A stretch of DNA of 64,000 nucleotides, from contig NZ_CP024634.1 in the NCBI RefSeq assembly GCF_003711265.1, forward strand, positions 2,666,001-2,730,000, given 5' to 3'. The position numbers and the translations under genes were made by a program. The notes under the pieces were generated by a model. It worked only from the letters and a program-made list of their open reading frames with translations. It had not been told where the DNA came from and ran no database searches. The first letter of the stretch is position 1. Each line of letters opens with the position of its first letter. Origin of the DNA: Bathymodiolus thermophilus thioautotrophic gill symbiont. GTDB lineage: Bacteria > Pseudomonadota > Gammaproteobacteria > PS1 > Pseudothioglobaceae. Positions 1-8,909 of this stretch are shown in pieces.

Positions 1-293
1 CTGCAGAAATAACAACATTGTTGCGACAATCAATTACCGAACTGTGTGCCCCAGATTATAGCAACAACAAAGCCTTTTTGGGCAACTGGTTAGAGAATAA
101 AACAAAAACAAACATTGCAAAATAGATTAAAAATAACGACACTTGTGCAATCTCTGCTTTTCTTGAAGACAAAATAGTCGGTTTCGCTTGATTTACAATT
201 GATGGGAAAATATTACTTCTTTATGTGTTGCCGATATTCAAAGGCAAATATATTGGCAAATCCTTGTATCTTTATGCAAAGGTTTCATTATAA
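1..293 (+). pseudogene. GNAT-family N-acetyltransferase remnant, partial at left edge
   Basis: Frame 3 of the plus strand reads as acetyltransferase-like protein (ITELCAPDYSNN near the start, then AFLEDKIVGFA, then LYVLPIFKGKYIGKSLYLYA). The last part resembles the acetyl-CoA-binding region of GNAT enzymes, where beta-4 is followed by a V-x-P-x-[YF]-[QR]-G-x-G-[IV]-G-x-x-L pattern. The frame is interrupted by TAG at 123-125 and TGA at 189-191 and ends with TAA at 291-293. The interruptions sit inside the conserved region, so this is a decayed gene and not a short functional one. Its 5' end lies outside the window. It faces the end of the hydrogenase block. Confidence 0.72.
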
Positions 294-313
294 CGCTAAA
301 GCCTGATTTATTT

Positions 314-1753
314 TTAGTGTGCCGTGCAAACCATACAAGGATCAAATGATCTAACAATATGCTCTACTTTAACTGATTGACTACTAGGGGCATTGGTTCC
401 AATTAATGCTTGCTCCAAAGCGCCTTTTTGTTTTTTATCATCCATTGGGGAGAAATTCCAAGTAGTAGGAGCAATGATTTGATAATTACTAATTTTGCCA
501 TCTTTGACTTCCATCCAATGACCTAAACTACCTCTGGCAGCCTCTATCAACCCTTCTGATTGAAAATTCTTAGGTAACTCTAAGGCTTGATAAAAAGGGT
601 TACCTATTTCAAATTCATCCGCCCACTGTTCAAGCAATAGTGCAATTCTTGCAACTTCTATCATTCTCGCAATAACTCGATTGGCAACATTTGACTTGGT
701 GTGGTGATTTAAATCAACTATTAATGGCTGTTGATCAATCACTTGTCGAGCAAAAGCACCCACTTCAATCACTTTTCCATCTAACCTCGGTGCCTTGCAC
801 CAACTATAGGCTTCATCGGGTAATGCAGTTGGCATCTCTGTCGTATTTTTCAAAGGATGTTTGCCACTACAGGTGTTGTTTAAATAACTATATTGGGTAT
901 GCTCTTTAATTTTATCAGCATCTAATGGTTGTAATTTTCCTTGATGAAAAATGCCTGATGCAAAAGCGGTTGCTTCAGCCGATTGGTAATTTCCATAACT
1001 CATCAGGGTTAAATCCACACTGCCTAAATCCTCCAATTCATTGACTTCAATTAACTGAATAAATTGTGCAAAATCAGAGGCATTGTCATTAGCCCAATCT
1101 AGCAATTCTGCTCTGGTTTGCTTCTCTAAGAGTGTATGCAATGAGCCACCAAAAACACTTTCTTCTAAAAATAGTTTAAACTGACGAATTGTGTTTTTCA
1201 ATTCAATTTGTTCATATTTGTCAATCGCCTTACTGCTACCACCCGGCTGAATACTAAGCGTATGAGGCCATTTCCCTGCTAGAAGTGCCACCACTTTTAA
1301 CAAGTCGGCCCTTGCTGGGAGTATGTCATTTAATGCTTTGCCTTTTCCTGCTTGAAAGCGGTTTTTAATAGTTGGATACCAAGGTTTAGATTGATATTCT
1401 GCTTTAGCAAAATCTGGCATAAAAAACAAATAAAAATGCGTTAAATGATCCAATATATTCTCTGTTGCTAAAACTAAGTTGGTGGCAATTCTACCATTGT
1501 GTGGCACTGTTTTTGACTGACTATTTTCTAAAGCATAAGCACAAGCAATAGATTGTGATACCGAACAAATACCGCAAATTCTAGGTGTATAAACCAAGGC
1601 ATCTAGCGGTGGCTTACCAAGCAAAATTTGCTCAAATCCTCTATACATAGGCGAAGTTACTTTAGCGTCTAATATCTGATTGGATTGTATGTCTAATTTA
1701 AGTTCTAAATCGCCTTCAACTCGATTAAAAGGCCCTACAATAATATCAGACAT
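314..1753 (-). CDS. hupV: Regulatory [NiFe]-hydrogenase large subunit (H2 sensor)
   Basis: Large subunit of the cytoplasmic H2-sensing hydrogenase HupUV (HoxBC), which binds the NiFe centre and signals H2 to the kinase HupT. Seen: N-terminal Ni-site motif RICGICSVSQ, where family regulatory enzymes carry S/Q in place of the distal His of catalytic enzymes; C-terminal motif DPCMVCTAH ending exactly at the His. The absence of any residues beyond that His means no protease-cleaved tail, as is usual for HupV/HoxC and unlike the catalytic HupL in this window. About 479 aa, normal for the family. Start chosen at MSDIIVGPFNRVEG because an AAGGAGG ribosome site precedes it and it overlaps the end of hupU by 8 bases. 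Last gene of the hydrogenase block. Confidence 0.9.
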   Translation of the reverse strand: MSDIIVGPFNRVEGDLELKLDIQSNQILDAKVTSPMYRGFEQILLGKPPLDALVYTPRICGICSVSQSIACAYALENSQSKTVPHNGRIATNLVLATENILDHLTHFYLFFMPDFAKAEYQSKPWYPTIKNRFQAGKGKALNDILPARADLLKVVALLAGKWPHTLSIQPGGSSKAIDKYEQIELKNTIRQFKLFLEESVFGGSLHTLLEKQTRAELLDWANDNASDFAQFIQLIEVNELEDLGSVDLTLMSYGNYQSAEATAFASGIFHQGKLQPLDADKIKEHTQYSYLNNTCSGKHPLKNTTEMPTALPDEAYSWCKAPRLDGKVIEVGAFARQVIDQQPLIVDLNHHTKSNVANRVIARMIEVARIALLLEQWADEFEIGNPFYQALELPKNFQSEGLIEAARGSLGHWMEVKDGKISNYQIIAPTTWNFSPMDDKKQKGALEQALIGTNAPSSQSVKVEHIVRSFDPCMVCTAH

Positions 1754-2750
1754 CGGTGCCTCCTTTATTTGGCGTGCCTGACTTATAAGAAACCACATCT
1801 GCAGTAGCGCCCTCTTTTAAACGCTTCGGTGTTGCTGCTTTTGCCAAAGTGGACAAGGCAATAAACCAAGCCTTGGGCATATCCAATGGCAAGCCAACAG
1901 GAATACCACCCAATTTAGGTGTTTTCATAAAAGATTGCCTAGGTTCTTCAAAATCAGGTGCCGTGCAGTTAATACAAGCAAATCCACCTGATGTACAAGA
2001 GCCGCCACCAGGCCAAGGTCTAATATTGCAATCGGCTTGAGCTTGTGTGCCTAAACACCCCATATTTTCCATCATACAACCCAAATCTGTAGGTTGGATA
2101 GCACTTGCTTTAAACTCATAATATTCATTGCGATTACAACCATGATGAACCAAATGTTTGGTAAAAAATTTGGGTCGTAAATACTCATCTAAATCCTCTA
2201 AAGCCAACTGATTGTTTGCAATCATACTCAAAGTAATCAATACCCAATCTGGATGTGTTGGGCAACCAGAAATATTAATAACGGGCAGATTTTTTTTAGA
2301 TTTATATTGTGCAGATAACAATCCGCCAGCAATATGCCCCTCATATTGAAGTCCGCAAGCATCAGTTGGATTGCCACCAGCAGAAGTAATACCGCCATAA
2401 GCTGCACAACTACCCACTGCCACCGTGTAATCAGACTTGTTGGCCAATTTCTCCATCCAATCAATAAACGGAATATTGGTGCCTGCCATTATATGGCAAA
2501 ATCCCGTCTTATTTGGCGCCCTTAACAAAGAGCCTTCTAGGCAAAGTATGTCTAATTTAATTTTATCCTCTAAAATATCTGTTAATATTTCAAGCGCCTG
2601 ATGGGTGCTTTCCTCGCTAATTGAGGGGTGCCATAATAAGTTAATATTACTAACCTTTAATTGCTGGATAAAATGTGGATTGTTAGCAGATAATAACGAC
2701 ATCGTGCAACCCCCACAACCACCCGATTGTAACCATAATAAATTAAGCAT
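1746..2750 (-). CDS. hupU: Regulatory [NiFe]-hydrogenase small subunit (H2 sensor)
   Basis: Fe-S subunit of the H2 sensor. The protein begins directly with MLNLLWLQSGGCGGCTMSLL, so it has the proximal-cluster C-x-x-C but no Tat leader. This separates it from the exported HupS at 16036-17139 and matches a soluble sensor. Further cluster cysteines are seen near HHGCNRNEYYEF, CMMENMGCLG and CINCTAPDF. About 334 aa, typical for HupU/HoxB. It overlaps hupT upstream and hupV downstream, giving translational coupling within a hupT-hupU-hupV sensory module. An in-frame ATG two codons earlier is an alternative start. Confidence 0.9.
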   Translation of the reverse strand: MLNLLWLQSGGCGGCTMSLLSANNPHFIQQLKVSNINLLWHPSISEESTHQALEILTDILEDKIKLDILCLEGSLLRAPNKTGFCHIMAGTNIPFIDWMEKLANKSDYTVAVGSCAAYGGITSAGGNPTDACGLQYEGHIAGGLLSAQYKSKKNLPVINISGCPTHPDWVLITLSMIANNQLALEDLDEYLRPKFFTKHLVHHGCNRNEYYEFKASAIQPTDLGCMMENMGCLGTQAQADCNIRPWPGGGSCTSGGFACINCTAPDFEEPRQSFMKTPKLGGIPVGLPLDMPKAWFIALSTLAKAATPKRLKEGATADVVSYKSGTPNKGGTDV

Positions 2751-4017
2751 TATCATCACCCACAAGAGGCAGCACCAAAGTAAGTGTCAACCCTTGTCCT
2801 ATATTATTTTTAGCCGACAAACTGCCTCCGAATTCTTGGACAATATTGTAACAAATATACAATCCAAGCCCCATTCCTTCCCCGGTTTCTTTGGTGGAAA
2901 AAAAGGGGTCAAATATTCTAGATAGCTTCGATTGCTCAATACCTATTCCATTGTCAATAAAATCAATTTTAACCGTGTCCTTTTCAACAATGCTGTGGAT
3001 TGATAAAACCGGATTGTCAATCGACTCAAGTGCGTGTATAGCATTTTGCATTAAATTAACAAACAACTGATGTAACTTGCCAGTGTTGGCAAAAATAAAT
3101 AAGCCTTTTTGTATATTATTATCAATTTCAATGGGCTTTTGTTGGGATTTTTGTGTCCATAAAACAGCTGTTTTCATCACCGAATCAAGCTTAATCTTCT
3201 GAAATTCTTCTTTATAAATAGTAGAAAAATTACGCAATCCTGTAATAATATCAGTAATACGCTCCAAACCTTCAATCGTGCCTGCCATCAACTCTGGGAG
3301 GTCGTCAAATATCTCTTGAACTTCCCTTTCAGGTGGCTTGTTATTGTTTACAATTTGTTGCTTCAAAATATCAAATGACTGACTTAATTCATAAATATTA
3401 CCGTAAACAAAAGAAACGGGATTGTTGATTTCATGCACAATACCAGAAACCAATCTGCCCAATGATGCCATTTTTTCAGATTCAACTAGGCGATTTTGAG
3501 ATTTTTTGAGTTGAGTGTGTGTCAGTTGTAATTTTTCATGTGCTCGTATTAATTCACCAATCGGCCTGCCAATAAAAACATAGCCAAGCATCCTTAGGCG
3601 ACTGTCTCTTCTTATGCAGCAACTAACATTATATTTTTCTGACTTATTAAAATCGCCAAATTTTATATCAAGATTAACATCTTGTAAATTTTTCCGCTCT
3701 TTTAAGCGCAACAATAGCGTTGCATCTAAATTTAACAATTGACTAAAATGTGTGCCCAATATTTCTTTTTCTATGTGATTTAATTGGGTTTTAAATGCAT
3801 TGTTACATTGAACAACAAGACCATCTTGATCGCAGACCAGTAACACATCGGTCATTGAACTCATAATATTTGATAAAAACACTTGTGTGGTTTCTAGCGA
3901 ACTGTTTTTGTCTTCAAGTTCTTGCTGGTTTTTGCTCAACAAACTATATGTTTTTTCAACTTGGTTCATTACTTCAACCCAAGCGGCTTCATTAAATTGT
4001 TGGTTGGCTTCTTTCAT
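2743..4017 (-). CDS. hupT: Hydrogenase sensor histidine kinase (PAS-HisKA-HATPase)
   Basis: Soluble histidine kinase expected to receive the H2 signal from HupUV and control HupR. Seen: coiled N-terminal part, a PAS-like domain at about residues 45-150 (VLLVCDQDGLVVQCNNAF), an H-box with the phospho-acceptor His (SGIVHEINNP), and a C-terminal ATPase domain with N-box (LMQNAIHAL) and G-boxes (DNGIGI, GEGMGLGLYI). No transmembrane segment, which fits partnership with a cytoplasmic hydrogenase. About 424 aa. Start taken at ATG 4017, just after the hypE stop; a TTG three codons upstream is possible. Naming as hupT rests on its position between hypE and hupU. Confidence 0.87.
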   Translation of the reverse strand: MKEANQQFNEAAWVEVMNQVEKTYSLLSKNQQELEDKNSSLETTQVFLSNIMSSMTDVLLVCDQDGLVVQCNNAFKTQLNHIEKEILGTHFSQLLNLDATLLLRLKERKNLQDVNLDIKFGDFNKSEKYNVSCCIRRDSRLRMLGYVFIGRPIGELIRAHEKLQLTHTQLKKSQNRLVESEKMASLGRLVSGIVHEINNPVSFVYGNIYELSQSFDILKQQIVNNNKPPEREVQEIFDDLPELMAGTIEGLERITDIITGLRNFSTIYKEEFQKIKLDSVMKTAVLWTQKSQQKPIEIDNNIQKGLFIFANTGKLHQLFVNLMQNAIHALESIDNPVLSIHSIVEKDTVKIDFIDNGIGIEQSKLSRIFDPFFSTKETGEGMGLGLYICYNIVQEFGGSLSAKNNIGQGLTLTLVLPLVGDDNA

Positions 4018-4019
4018 AA

Positions 4020-5042
4020 TTAGCAAATCCTTGGCAGTTGATCCCCTATGAGTTTGTCAATAATTTTAGTGCCACCAAATAAGGTTTTAAGCGCCACGAT
4101 ACCTTCTGGGCCAGTGGTTACTTCGCCAATAATACAGGCATTCTCTCCTTCTTTCGTGCACTTCATTGCTGTCAGAACTTGATCCGCATCTTGTTCTGCC
4201 ACAACGCATACCAGCGTGCCTTCATTTGCCAAATAAAGGGGATCCAGTCCAAGAATTTCACAAACACCACGCGTTGGCACTCTAATCGGTAGAGCGTCCT
4301 CTTTGATACTAATACAAACCTTAGAATCACTTGCAATTTCATTTAGCACAGTAGCAACACCGCCACGAGTTGCATCACGCAATGAATGAATGTTGCTTGA
4401 AACACTGAGCATTTTTTGTACCAAATGATTAAGCACTTGGCAATCGCTGTCAATGTCTGCTGAAATGGCAAGTTCGGTTCTTGATTGCATAATGGTTGCG
4501 CCATGGTCACCAATAAAGCCGTTAACAATAATTTTGTCACCAACTGTGGCCTTATATGCGTGTATTTCTACCCCTTTATCAATGACACCTACGCCAGCAG
4601 TATTGATAAATATCTTATCAGCACTGCCTTTTTCCACAACTTTGGTGTCGCCACAAACAACTTTAACACCTGCTTCTATTGCGGTTTTTTGCATAGACTT
4701 GATGATTTTATCCAATATATCAATAGACAAACCCTCTTCTAAAATCAAGCCACAAGTTAAATATAATGGTTTTGCGCCACTCATTGCCAAATCATTTACC
4801 GTGCCAGTAATAGCCAACTTACCAATATCGCCCCCTTTGAAAAACAAAGGGCTTACCACAAAACTATCTGTCGTCAATGCCAGCTGACCTGTTGGCATAT
4901 CAAGCCGTGCCTGATCTTCCATGGTTGCCAAATAATCATTGTTAAAAGTGTCTACAAAAATGTCCTTAATCAAATCACTACTCGCTTTGCCACCGCTACC
5001 GTGAGCCATGGTAATTTTTTTATTTTGATATTTTTTATTCAT
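4020..5042 (-). CDS. hypE: Hydrogenase maturation factor HypE (carbamoyl dehydratase)
   Basis: HypE converts the carbamoyl group received from HypF into a thiocyanate on its C-terminal cysteine, giving the CN ligands of the NiFe site. Seen: N-terminal glycine-rich ATP motif of the PurM-like fold (MAHGSGGKASSDLI), an internal VVCGDTKVV motif, and the characteristic C-terminus ending LPRIC, whose last residue is the acceptor cysteine. 340 aa, standard length. It overlaps hypD upstream by 4 bases and belongs to the hypCDE run. Identification is secure from the C-terminal signature alone. Confidence 0.96.
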   Translation of the reverse strand: MNKKYQNKKITMAHGSGGKASSDLIKDIFVDTFNNDYLATMEDQARLDMPTGQLALTTDSFVVSPLFFKGGDIGKLAITGTVNDLAMSGAKPLYLTCGLILEEGLSIDILDKIIKSMQKTAIEAGVKVVCGDTKVVEKGSADKIFINTAGVGVIDKGVEIHAYKATVGDKIIVNGFIGDHGATIMQSRTELAISADIDSDCQVLNHLVQKMLSVSSNIHSLRDATRGGVATVLNEIASDSKVCISIKEDALPIRVPTRGVCEILGLDPLYLANEGTLVCVVAEQDADQVLTAMKCTKEGENACIIGEVTTGPEGIVALKTLFGGTKIIDKLIGDQLPRIC

Positions 5043-6172
5043 AACTTTTGGTTGATTAAATCAATATTTTGCCCATAAGAATAATGCGCAGAACAAGCGC
5101 CTTCGGTTGAAACCATAAGCGCCCCTAGTGGTATTTCTGGCGTGCATTCTTTGCCAAAAACTTTACATTGCCAAGGCTTTAAAACACCTTTTAACACTTC
5201 TCCACATTGACAAACATCGGGGTCGGTTACCGTAACTTCTTTTAACTTAAATACCGCCTCTGCATCATATTGACGGTATTTATCATTAATTTTAACGCCA
5301 GAATGATTGATAGAACCCAAGCCACGCCATTCAAAAAATTCTCGTAATTCAAATACCTCTGCAATAGGGCTTAAAGCACTGGCATTGCCATTATCGTTCA
5401 CCAGTCTTTTGTATTGATTTTCAACTTTTGCCTCGCCATTTTTAAGTTGTTTTAAAATCATCCAAACGGATTGTAAAATATCTAATGGCTCAAAACCCGC
5501 TGCTACCAATGGTTTTTGATATTCATCAGCGATAAAATGGTATGGCTTGGTGCCAATAATCAAACTCACATGCCCTGGACCTAAAAACCCATCAATACGC
5601 ATACCAGGAGAGTCTAGCACGGCTTTAATCGTTGGGATAATAGTAATATGATTGCAAAATAAATAAAAATTATCTACACCTAATTTCTTAGCTTGCATAA
5701 TTGACAATGCCGTTGAGGGCATTGTAGTTTCAAAACCCAAACCAAAAAACACCACCCTTTTATCTGGATTATTCTGCGCAATTGTCATTGCATCAAGAGG
5801 GGAATATACCATCCGAATATCACGCCCATCTGCTTTTAAATCTAATAAACTTTTTTCACTACCTGGCACTCGCATAGCATCGCCAAAAGTGGTAAAAATG
5901 ACATCTTCATTCTCAGCAATACGAATACAATTATCCACCACTGAGCGTGGTAAAACACACACAGGGCAACCTGGTCCGTGAACAAATTCTAATTTTTTAG
6001 GCAATAATTGATTCAGTCCATAGCGAAAAATAGAATGGGTATGTCCGCCACACACTTCCATAATTTGAATCGGCCTGTCTTCTGGCAGGACAATTTCGGT
6101 GCATAATTTATCGATTTCAAGAAGTATTTTTTTAGCCTGCTTTGGGTCTCTAAATTCATCAACATATTTCAT
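5039..6172 (-). CDS. hypD: Hydrogenase maturation factor HypD (Fe-S scaffold)
   Basis: HypD with HypC holds the Fe(CN)2CO unit while it is assembled. Seen: conserved CGGHTHSIFRYG near residue 41, GPGCPVCVLP, GFETTMPSTA, and the C-terminal cysteine cluster CQCGEVLKG, PWQCKVFGKECTPEIPLGAL and GACSAHY that binds the 4Fe-4S cluster. 377 aa, normal. The stop overlaps the hypE start and its start adjoins the hypC stop, so hypC, hypD and hypE are translationally coupled. Confidence 0.97.
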   Translation of the reverse strand: MKYVDEFRDPKQAKKILLEIDKLCTEIVLPEDRPIQIMEVCGGHTHSIFRYGLNQLLPKKLEFVHGPGCPVCVLPRSVVDNCIRIAENEDVIFTTFGDAMRVPGSEKSLLDLKADGRDIRMVYSPLDAMTIAQNNPDKRVVFFGLGFETTMPSTALSIMQAKKLGVDNFYLFCNHITIIPTIKAVLDSPGMRIDGFLGPGHVSLIIGTKPYHFIADEYQKPLVAAGFEPLDILQSVWMILKQLKNGEAKVENQYKRLVNDNGNASALSPIAEVFELREFFEWRGLGSINHSGVKINDKYRQYDAEAVFKLKEVTVTDPDVCQCGEVLKGVLKPWQCKVFGKECTPEIPLGALMVSTEGACSAHYSYGQNIDLINQKL

Positions 6173-6450
6173 TATTTTTCCCCTTGCTTCAGGTCTTCCA
6201 TAGTGGCATATAATTCACCTATTTCATCTAGGATTTTTAAGGTTTTATACGCCTCTTCTTCGTCAACTACACTTAATGCAAAGCCAACATGTACTAAAAC
6301 CCATTGACCAATTAAAGTTTCTGCTGAATTTGTATCACTCAGAACACAAGCAATATTAACCGCCCTTGATACACCAGATAAATCTACCATTGCCATTTGA
6401 TTGTCCATATCAACAATTTCTTTAATTTGTGCAGGAACACCTAGACACAT
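6172..6450 (-). CDS. hypC: Hydrogenase maturation chaperone HypC
   Basis: Small chaperone that carries the iron unit with HypD to the large subunit. It starts MCLGVPAQI, the family signature in which the N-terminal Met is removed so that Cys2 becomes the functional terminus. 92 aa. A ribosome site AAGGAG lies inside the last codons of hupR. A second HypC-like gene (hupF) is present upstream in the block, so the two copies probably serve general and HupL-specific assembly. Confidence 0.95.
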   Translation of the reverse strand: MCLGVPAQIKEIVDMDNQMAMVDLSGVSRAVNIACVLSDTNSAETLIGQWVLVHVGFALSVVDEEEAYKTLKILDEIGELYATMEDLKQGEK

Positions 6451-6452
6451 AA

Positions 6453-7703
6453 TTATTTCTCCTTTAGTTTGGCTGACAAATCATCAGCCGTAATGTAATC
6501 AGTTTGTGCCAAAACCATGGCGCGCTGAATTTCATTTTGCAACTCTCTAACATTACCACGCCAAGAAAAATTTTCAATTAACGCAATGGCATCATCCGTA
6601 ATTCCTTTAACTGTCTTATTAAATAACAAGTTGCCTTGTTTAACAATACTCATGCTAATCAATATAATATCGCTTTTACGCTCCCTTAAGGGTGGCACTC
6701 TAAATTCCACGCCTGCTAATCGATAAAATAAATCCTCTCTAAAGCGACCTGATTTTATTTCTTGCTTGAGGTTTTTATTGGTGGCAGCAATTACTCTGAT
6801 GTCAATAGGAACATAGCGATTGCCACCTAGGGGGCGAATAATCTTTTCTTGTAAGGCGCGTAATAATTTAACTTGGAATGAAAGGGAAATATCGCCTATT
6901 TCGTCTAAAAAAATCGTGCCGCCATTAGCCTGCTCAAGCAATCCTTTTTTGTCATTATAAGCACCCGTAAAAGCACCTTTTACATGCCCAAATAACTCAC
7001 TTTCTAATAGGTCATCAGGCAATGCGGCGCAATTTTCTATAATCAATGGCTTTTCTTCTCTGCTACTATAATAATGAATGGCTCTAGCAAACAACTCTTT
7101 GCCCGTGCCAGACTCTCCATAAATTAAAACCGGTATATCGTAGGTAGAAAAATTTTGCACCTCTGTGCATAATTGATTTAATGGACTATCTTCGGCACGA
7201 ATTAATTGATCAAAAGCATATTTTTTAGCAATGGCGTCTTGTTTGTTTTTAATGTGTTTTTTGAGTTGCGCTTCACTAGGCCTAGGCAGTTCAGCGCTTA
7301 GTTCCAAAGACAACAATTGATTTTGTTGCTGAAGTTCGTATATGTTAACTGCATTGGCAATGATTAATTTTAAGTTTTCTGGATGCCAAGGCTTGCATAA
7401 AAATTGATAAATACCTGCCTCATTAATGCCCAATATTAAATCCCCTGAATCACTAAAAGCAGAAATAATAATACGCACGATATCGGGATACTTGGCTTTA
7501 ACTTGTTTCAAAAACTCTATACCCGTAGTATGAGGCATTTTTTGATCCGACAACACAACACTAATTGGAAATTCATAGAGAATTTCCCAGGCATCTTTAG
7601 CGCTAATGGCGCAATGCACTTCATATTGTTTTTTTAGCGTCCTATGATAGGTTTCTAACGCGCGTTTTTCGTCGTCAACAACCAATATATGGGCTTTTTC
7701 CAT
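6453..7703 (-). CDS. hupR: Sigma-54-type response regulator lacking a DNA-binding domain
   Basis: Response regulator of the HupUV-HupT system. Seen: receiver domain at residues 1-120 with acidic pocket DDEKR, phospho-acceptor in VVLSDQKMP and Lys in LCKPWHP; AAA+ domain with Walker A GESGTGKE, the sigma-54 contact motif GAFTGA and the Walker B region GGTIFLDEIGD. The protein stops at residue 416 just after the AAA+ lid (NVRELQNEIQRA, then SAKLKEK). Family HupR/HoxA proteins continue for roughly 60-70 residues with a Fis-type helix-turn-helix; here the stop is followed at once by hypC, so no such domain can be encoded. It either acts without specific DNA binding or uses a partner. Upstream hypB overlaps by one base. 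Confidence 0.88.
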   Translation of the reverse strand: MEKAHILVVDDEKRALETYHRTLKKQYEVHCAISAKDAWEILYEFPISVVLSDQKMPHTTGIEFLKQVKAKYPDIVRIIISAFSDSGDLILGINEAGIYQFLCKPWHPENLKLIIANAVNIYELQQQNQLLSLELSAELPRPSEAQLKKHIKNKQDAIAKKYAFDQLIRAEDSPLNQLCTEVQNFSTYDIPVLIYGESGTGKELFARAIHYYSSREEKPLIIENCAALPDDLLESELFGHVKGAFTGAYNDKKGLLEQANGGTIFLDEIGDISLSFQVKLLRALQEKIIRPLGGNRYVPIDIRVIAATNKNLKQEIKSGRFREDLFYRLAGVEFRVPPLRERKSDIILISMSIVKQGNLLFNKTVKGITDDAIALIENFSWRGNVRELQNEIQRAMVLAQTDYITADDLSAKLKEK

Positions 7704-8560
7704 TATACTTTAAGCGCTTTAACACTTGCCATTTGTGCCTTAAGCCATTGATACCACCTGTCCATTCCTTCTCCAGAAGTGGCAGATACTTGTAACACTT
7801 GAATTTTAGGATTAACCTGACGAGCAAAACGGATACACTTGTCTACATCAAAATTTAGATGTGGCAATAGATCTATTTTATTAAGCAACATAATATCTGC
7901 GGCTGCAAACATATCTGGATACTTAAGGGGTTTGTCTTCGCCTTCTGTTACTGATAGAATTGCCACTTTACAATATTCACCCAAATCAAAAGCAGCAGGA
8001 CACACTAAATTACCTACATTTTCAATAAACAACAAACTGTCTTGTTCAAGATTAAGCGCTTCAAATGCATTGCCAACCATATTGGCATCTAGATGACAGC
8101 CTTTGCCGGTATTCACTTGTACGGCTTGCACCCCTGTTTTGTTAATTCTATCGGCATCGTGTGTGGTTTGTTGATCACCTTCAATCACTTTTAAACTAAA
8201 TTCTTGCTTTAATGCCAGTAGACTGGTTTCCAACAATGAAGTCTTTCCAGAGCCCGGACTAGAGACTAAATTCAGTGCCAAAATACCTTTTTCTAAAAAA
8301 TAAGTACGATTGTTATTAGCATAACCATTGTTTTTTGACAAAATATCTAACTCTACTTGCACAATTCTTTCCTGACTCATGCCAGCAATATGCAAGCCAG
8401 CACTACCTGTGCCATAATGATGATGGTCATGGGAATGGTCGTGGTCGTGGTCGTGTGACTGATCATGAGGGTGGTCGTGATCGTGGTCATGTGAATGATC
8501 ATGAGAATGCCCATGATTGTGATTGTGTTGTGTTTCACCACATCCGCATACTGTGCACAT
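7703..8560 (-). CDS. hypB: Hydrogenase nickel incorporation GTPase HypB
   Basis: GTPase that delivers nickel to the large subunit with HypA. Seen: N-terminal metal motif MCTVCGCGE, then a long His/Asp-rich stretch at about residues 12-48 (repeated HDH and HDHDH units) likely to store Ni or Zn, then the G domain with Walker [13 protein letters not shown], the metal-binding CH pair (TGKGCHLD) and the NKIDLL guanine-recognition motif. 285 aa. It follows hypA by 4 bases and runs into hupR with a 1-base overlap. Confidence 0.96.
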   Translation of the reverse strand: MCTVCGCGETQHNHNHGHSHDHSHDHDHDHPHDQSHDHDHDHSHDHHHYGTGSAGLHIAGMSQERIVQVELDILSKNNGYANNNRTYFLEKGILALNLVSSPGSGKTSLLETSLLALKQEFSLKVIEGDQQTTHDADRINKTGVQAVQVNTGKGCHLDANMVGNAFEALNLEQDSLLFIENVGNLVCPAAFDLGEYCKVAILSVTEGEDKPLKYPDMFAAADIMLLNKIDLLPHLNFDVDKCIRFARQVNPKIQVLQVSATSGEGMDRWYQWLKAQMASVKALKV

Positions 8561-8564
8561 ACTA

Positions 8565-8909
8565 TTACTCCTTTATTGCTATTTGTTTAATTTTTAATTC
8601 TTCACCAGCAGTTACTGTAAGTTGATGAGAATTACATTTTGGACAAGCATCATATCGTTGCTTGACTATTACAGTTTTATCGCACTTAAAACACCAAGCA
8701 CTTGCTTGGGTTTGTATCACTTCTAATTTAGCGTTATGTGCTATGGTATCACGAATAACTACTTCAAAACTAAATTCTAATGCCTGCACTTCAACGCCTG
8801 AAAATGGGCCTACTTCTAGCCACACCTTCTCGATGGCCTTGTAATTATTTTCCTTCGCCGATGCTTCTAAAGACTCAATAATACTCATGCAAATACTCAT
8901 TTCATGCAT
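8565..8909 (-). CDS. hypA: Hydrogenase nickel/zinc maturation protein HypA
   Basis: Partner of HypB in nickel insertion. Start set at [14 protein letters not shown] because the N-terminal Met-His-Glu is the nickel site of the family; an open frame upstream of it lies inside hupK. A zinc finger is seen as CFKCDK and CPKCNS. 114 aa, normal. Overlaps the end of hupK by 8 bases. Confidence 0.95.
   Translation of the reverse strand: MHEMSICMSIIESLEASAKENNYKAIEKVWLEVGPFSGVEVQALEFSFEVVIRDTIAHNAKLEVIQTQASAWCFKCDKTVIVKQRYDACPKCNSHQLTVTAGEELKIKQIAIKE

Noticed and set aside
8335-8625. Plus-strand frame of 96 aa across hypB
   Set aside because: It is antisense to the His/Asp-rich codons of HypB; the low-complexity run makes a long open frame on both strands.
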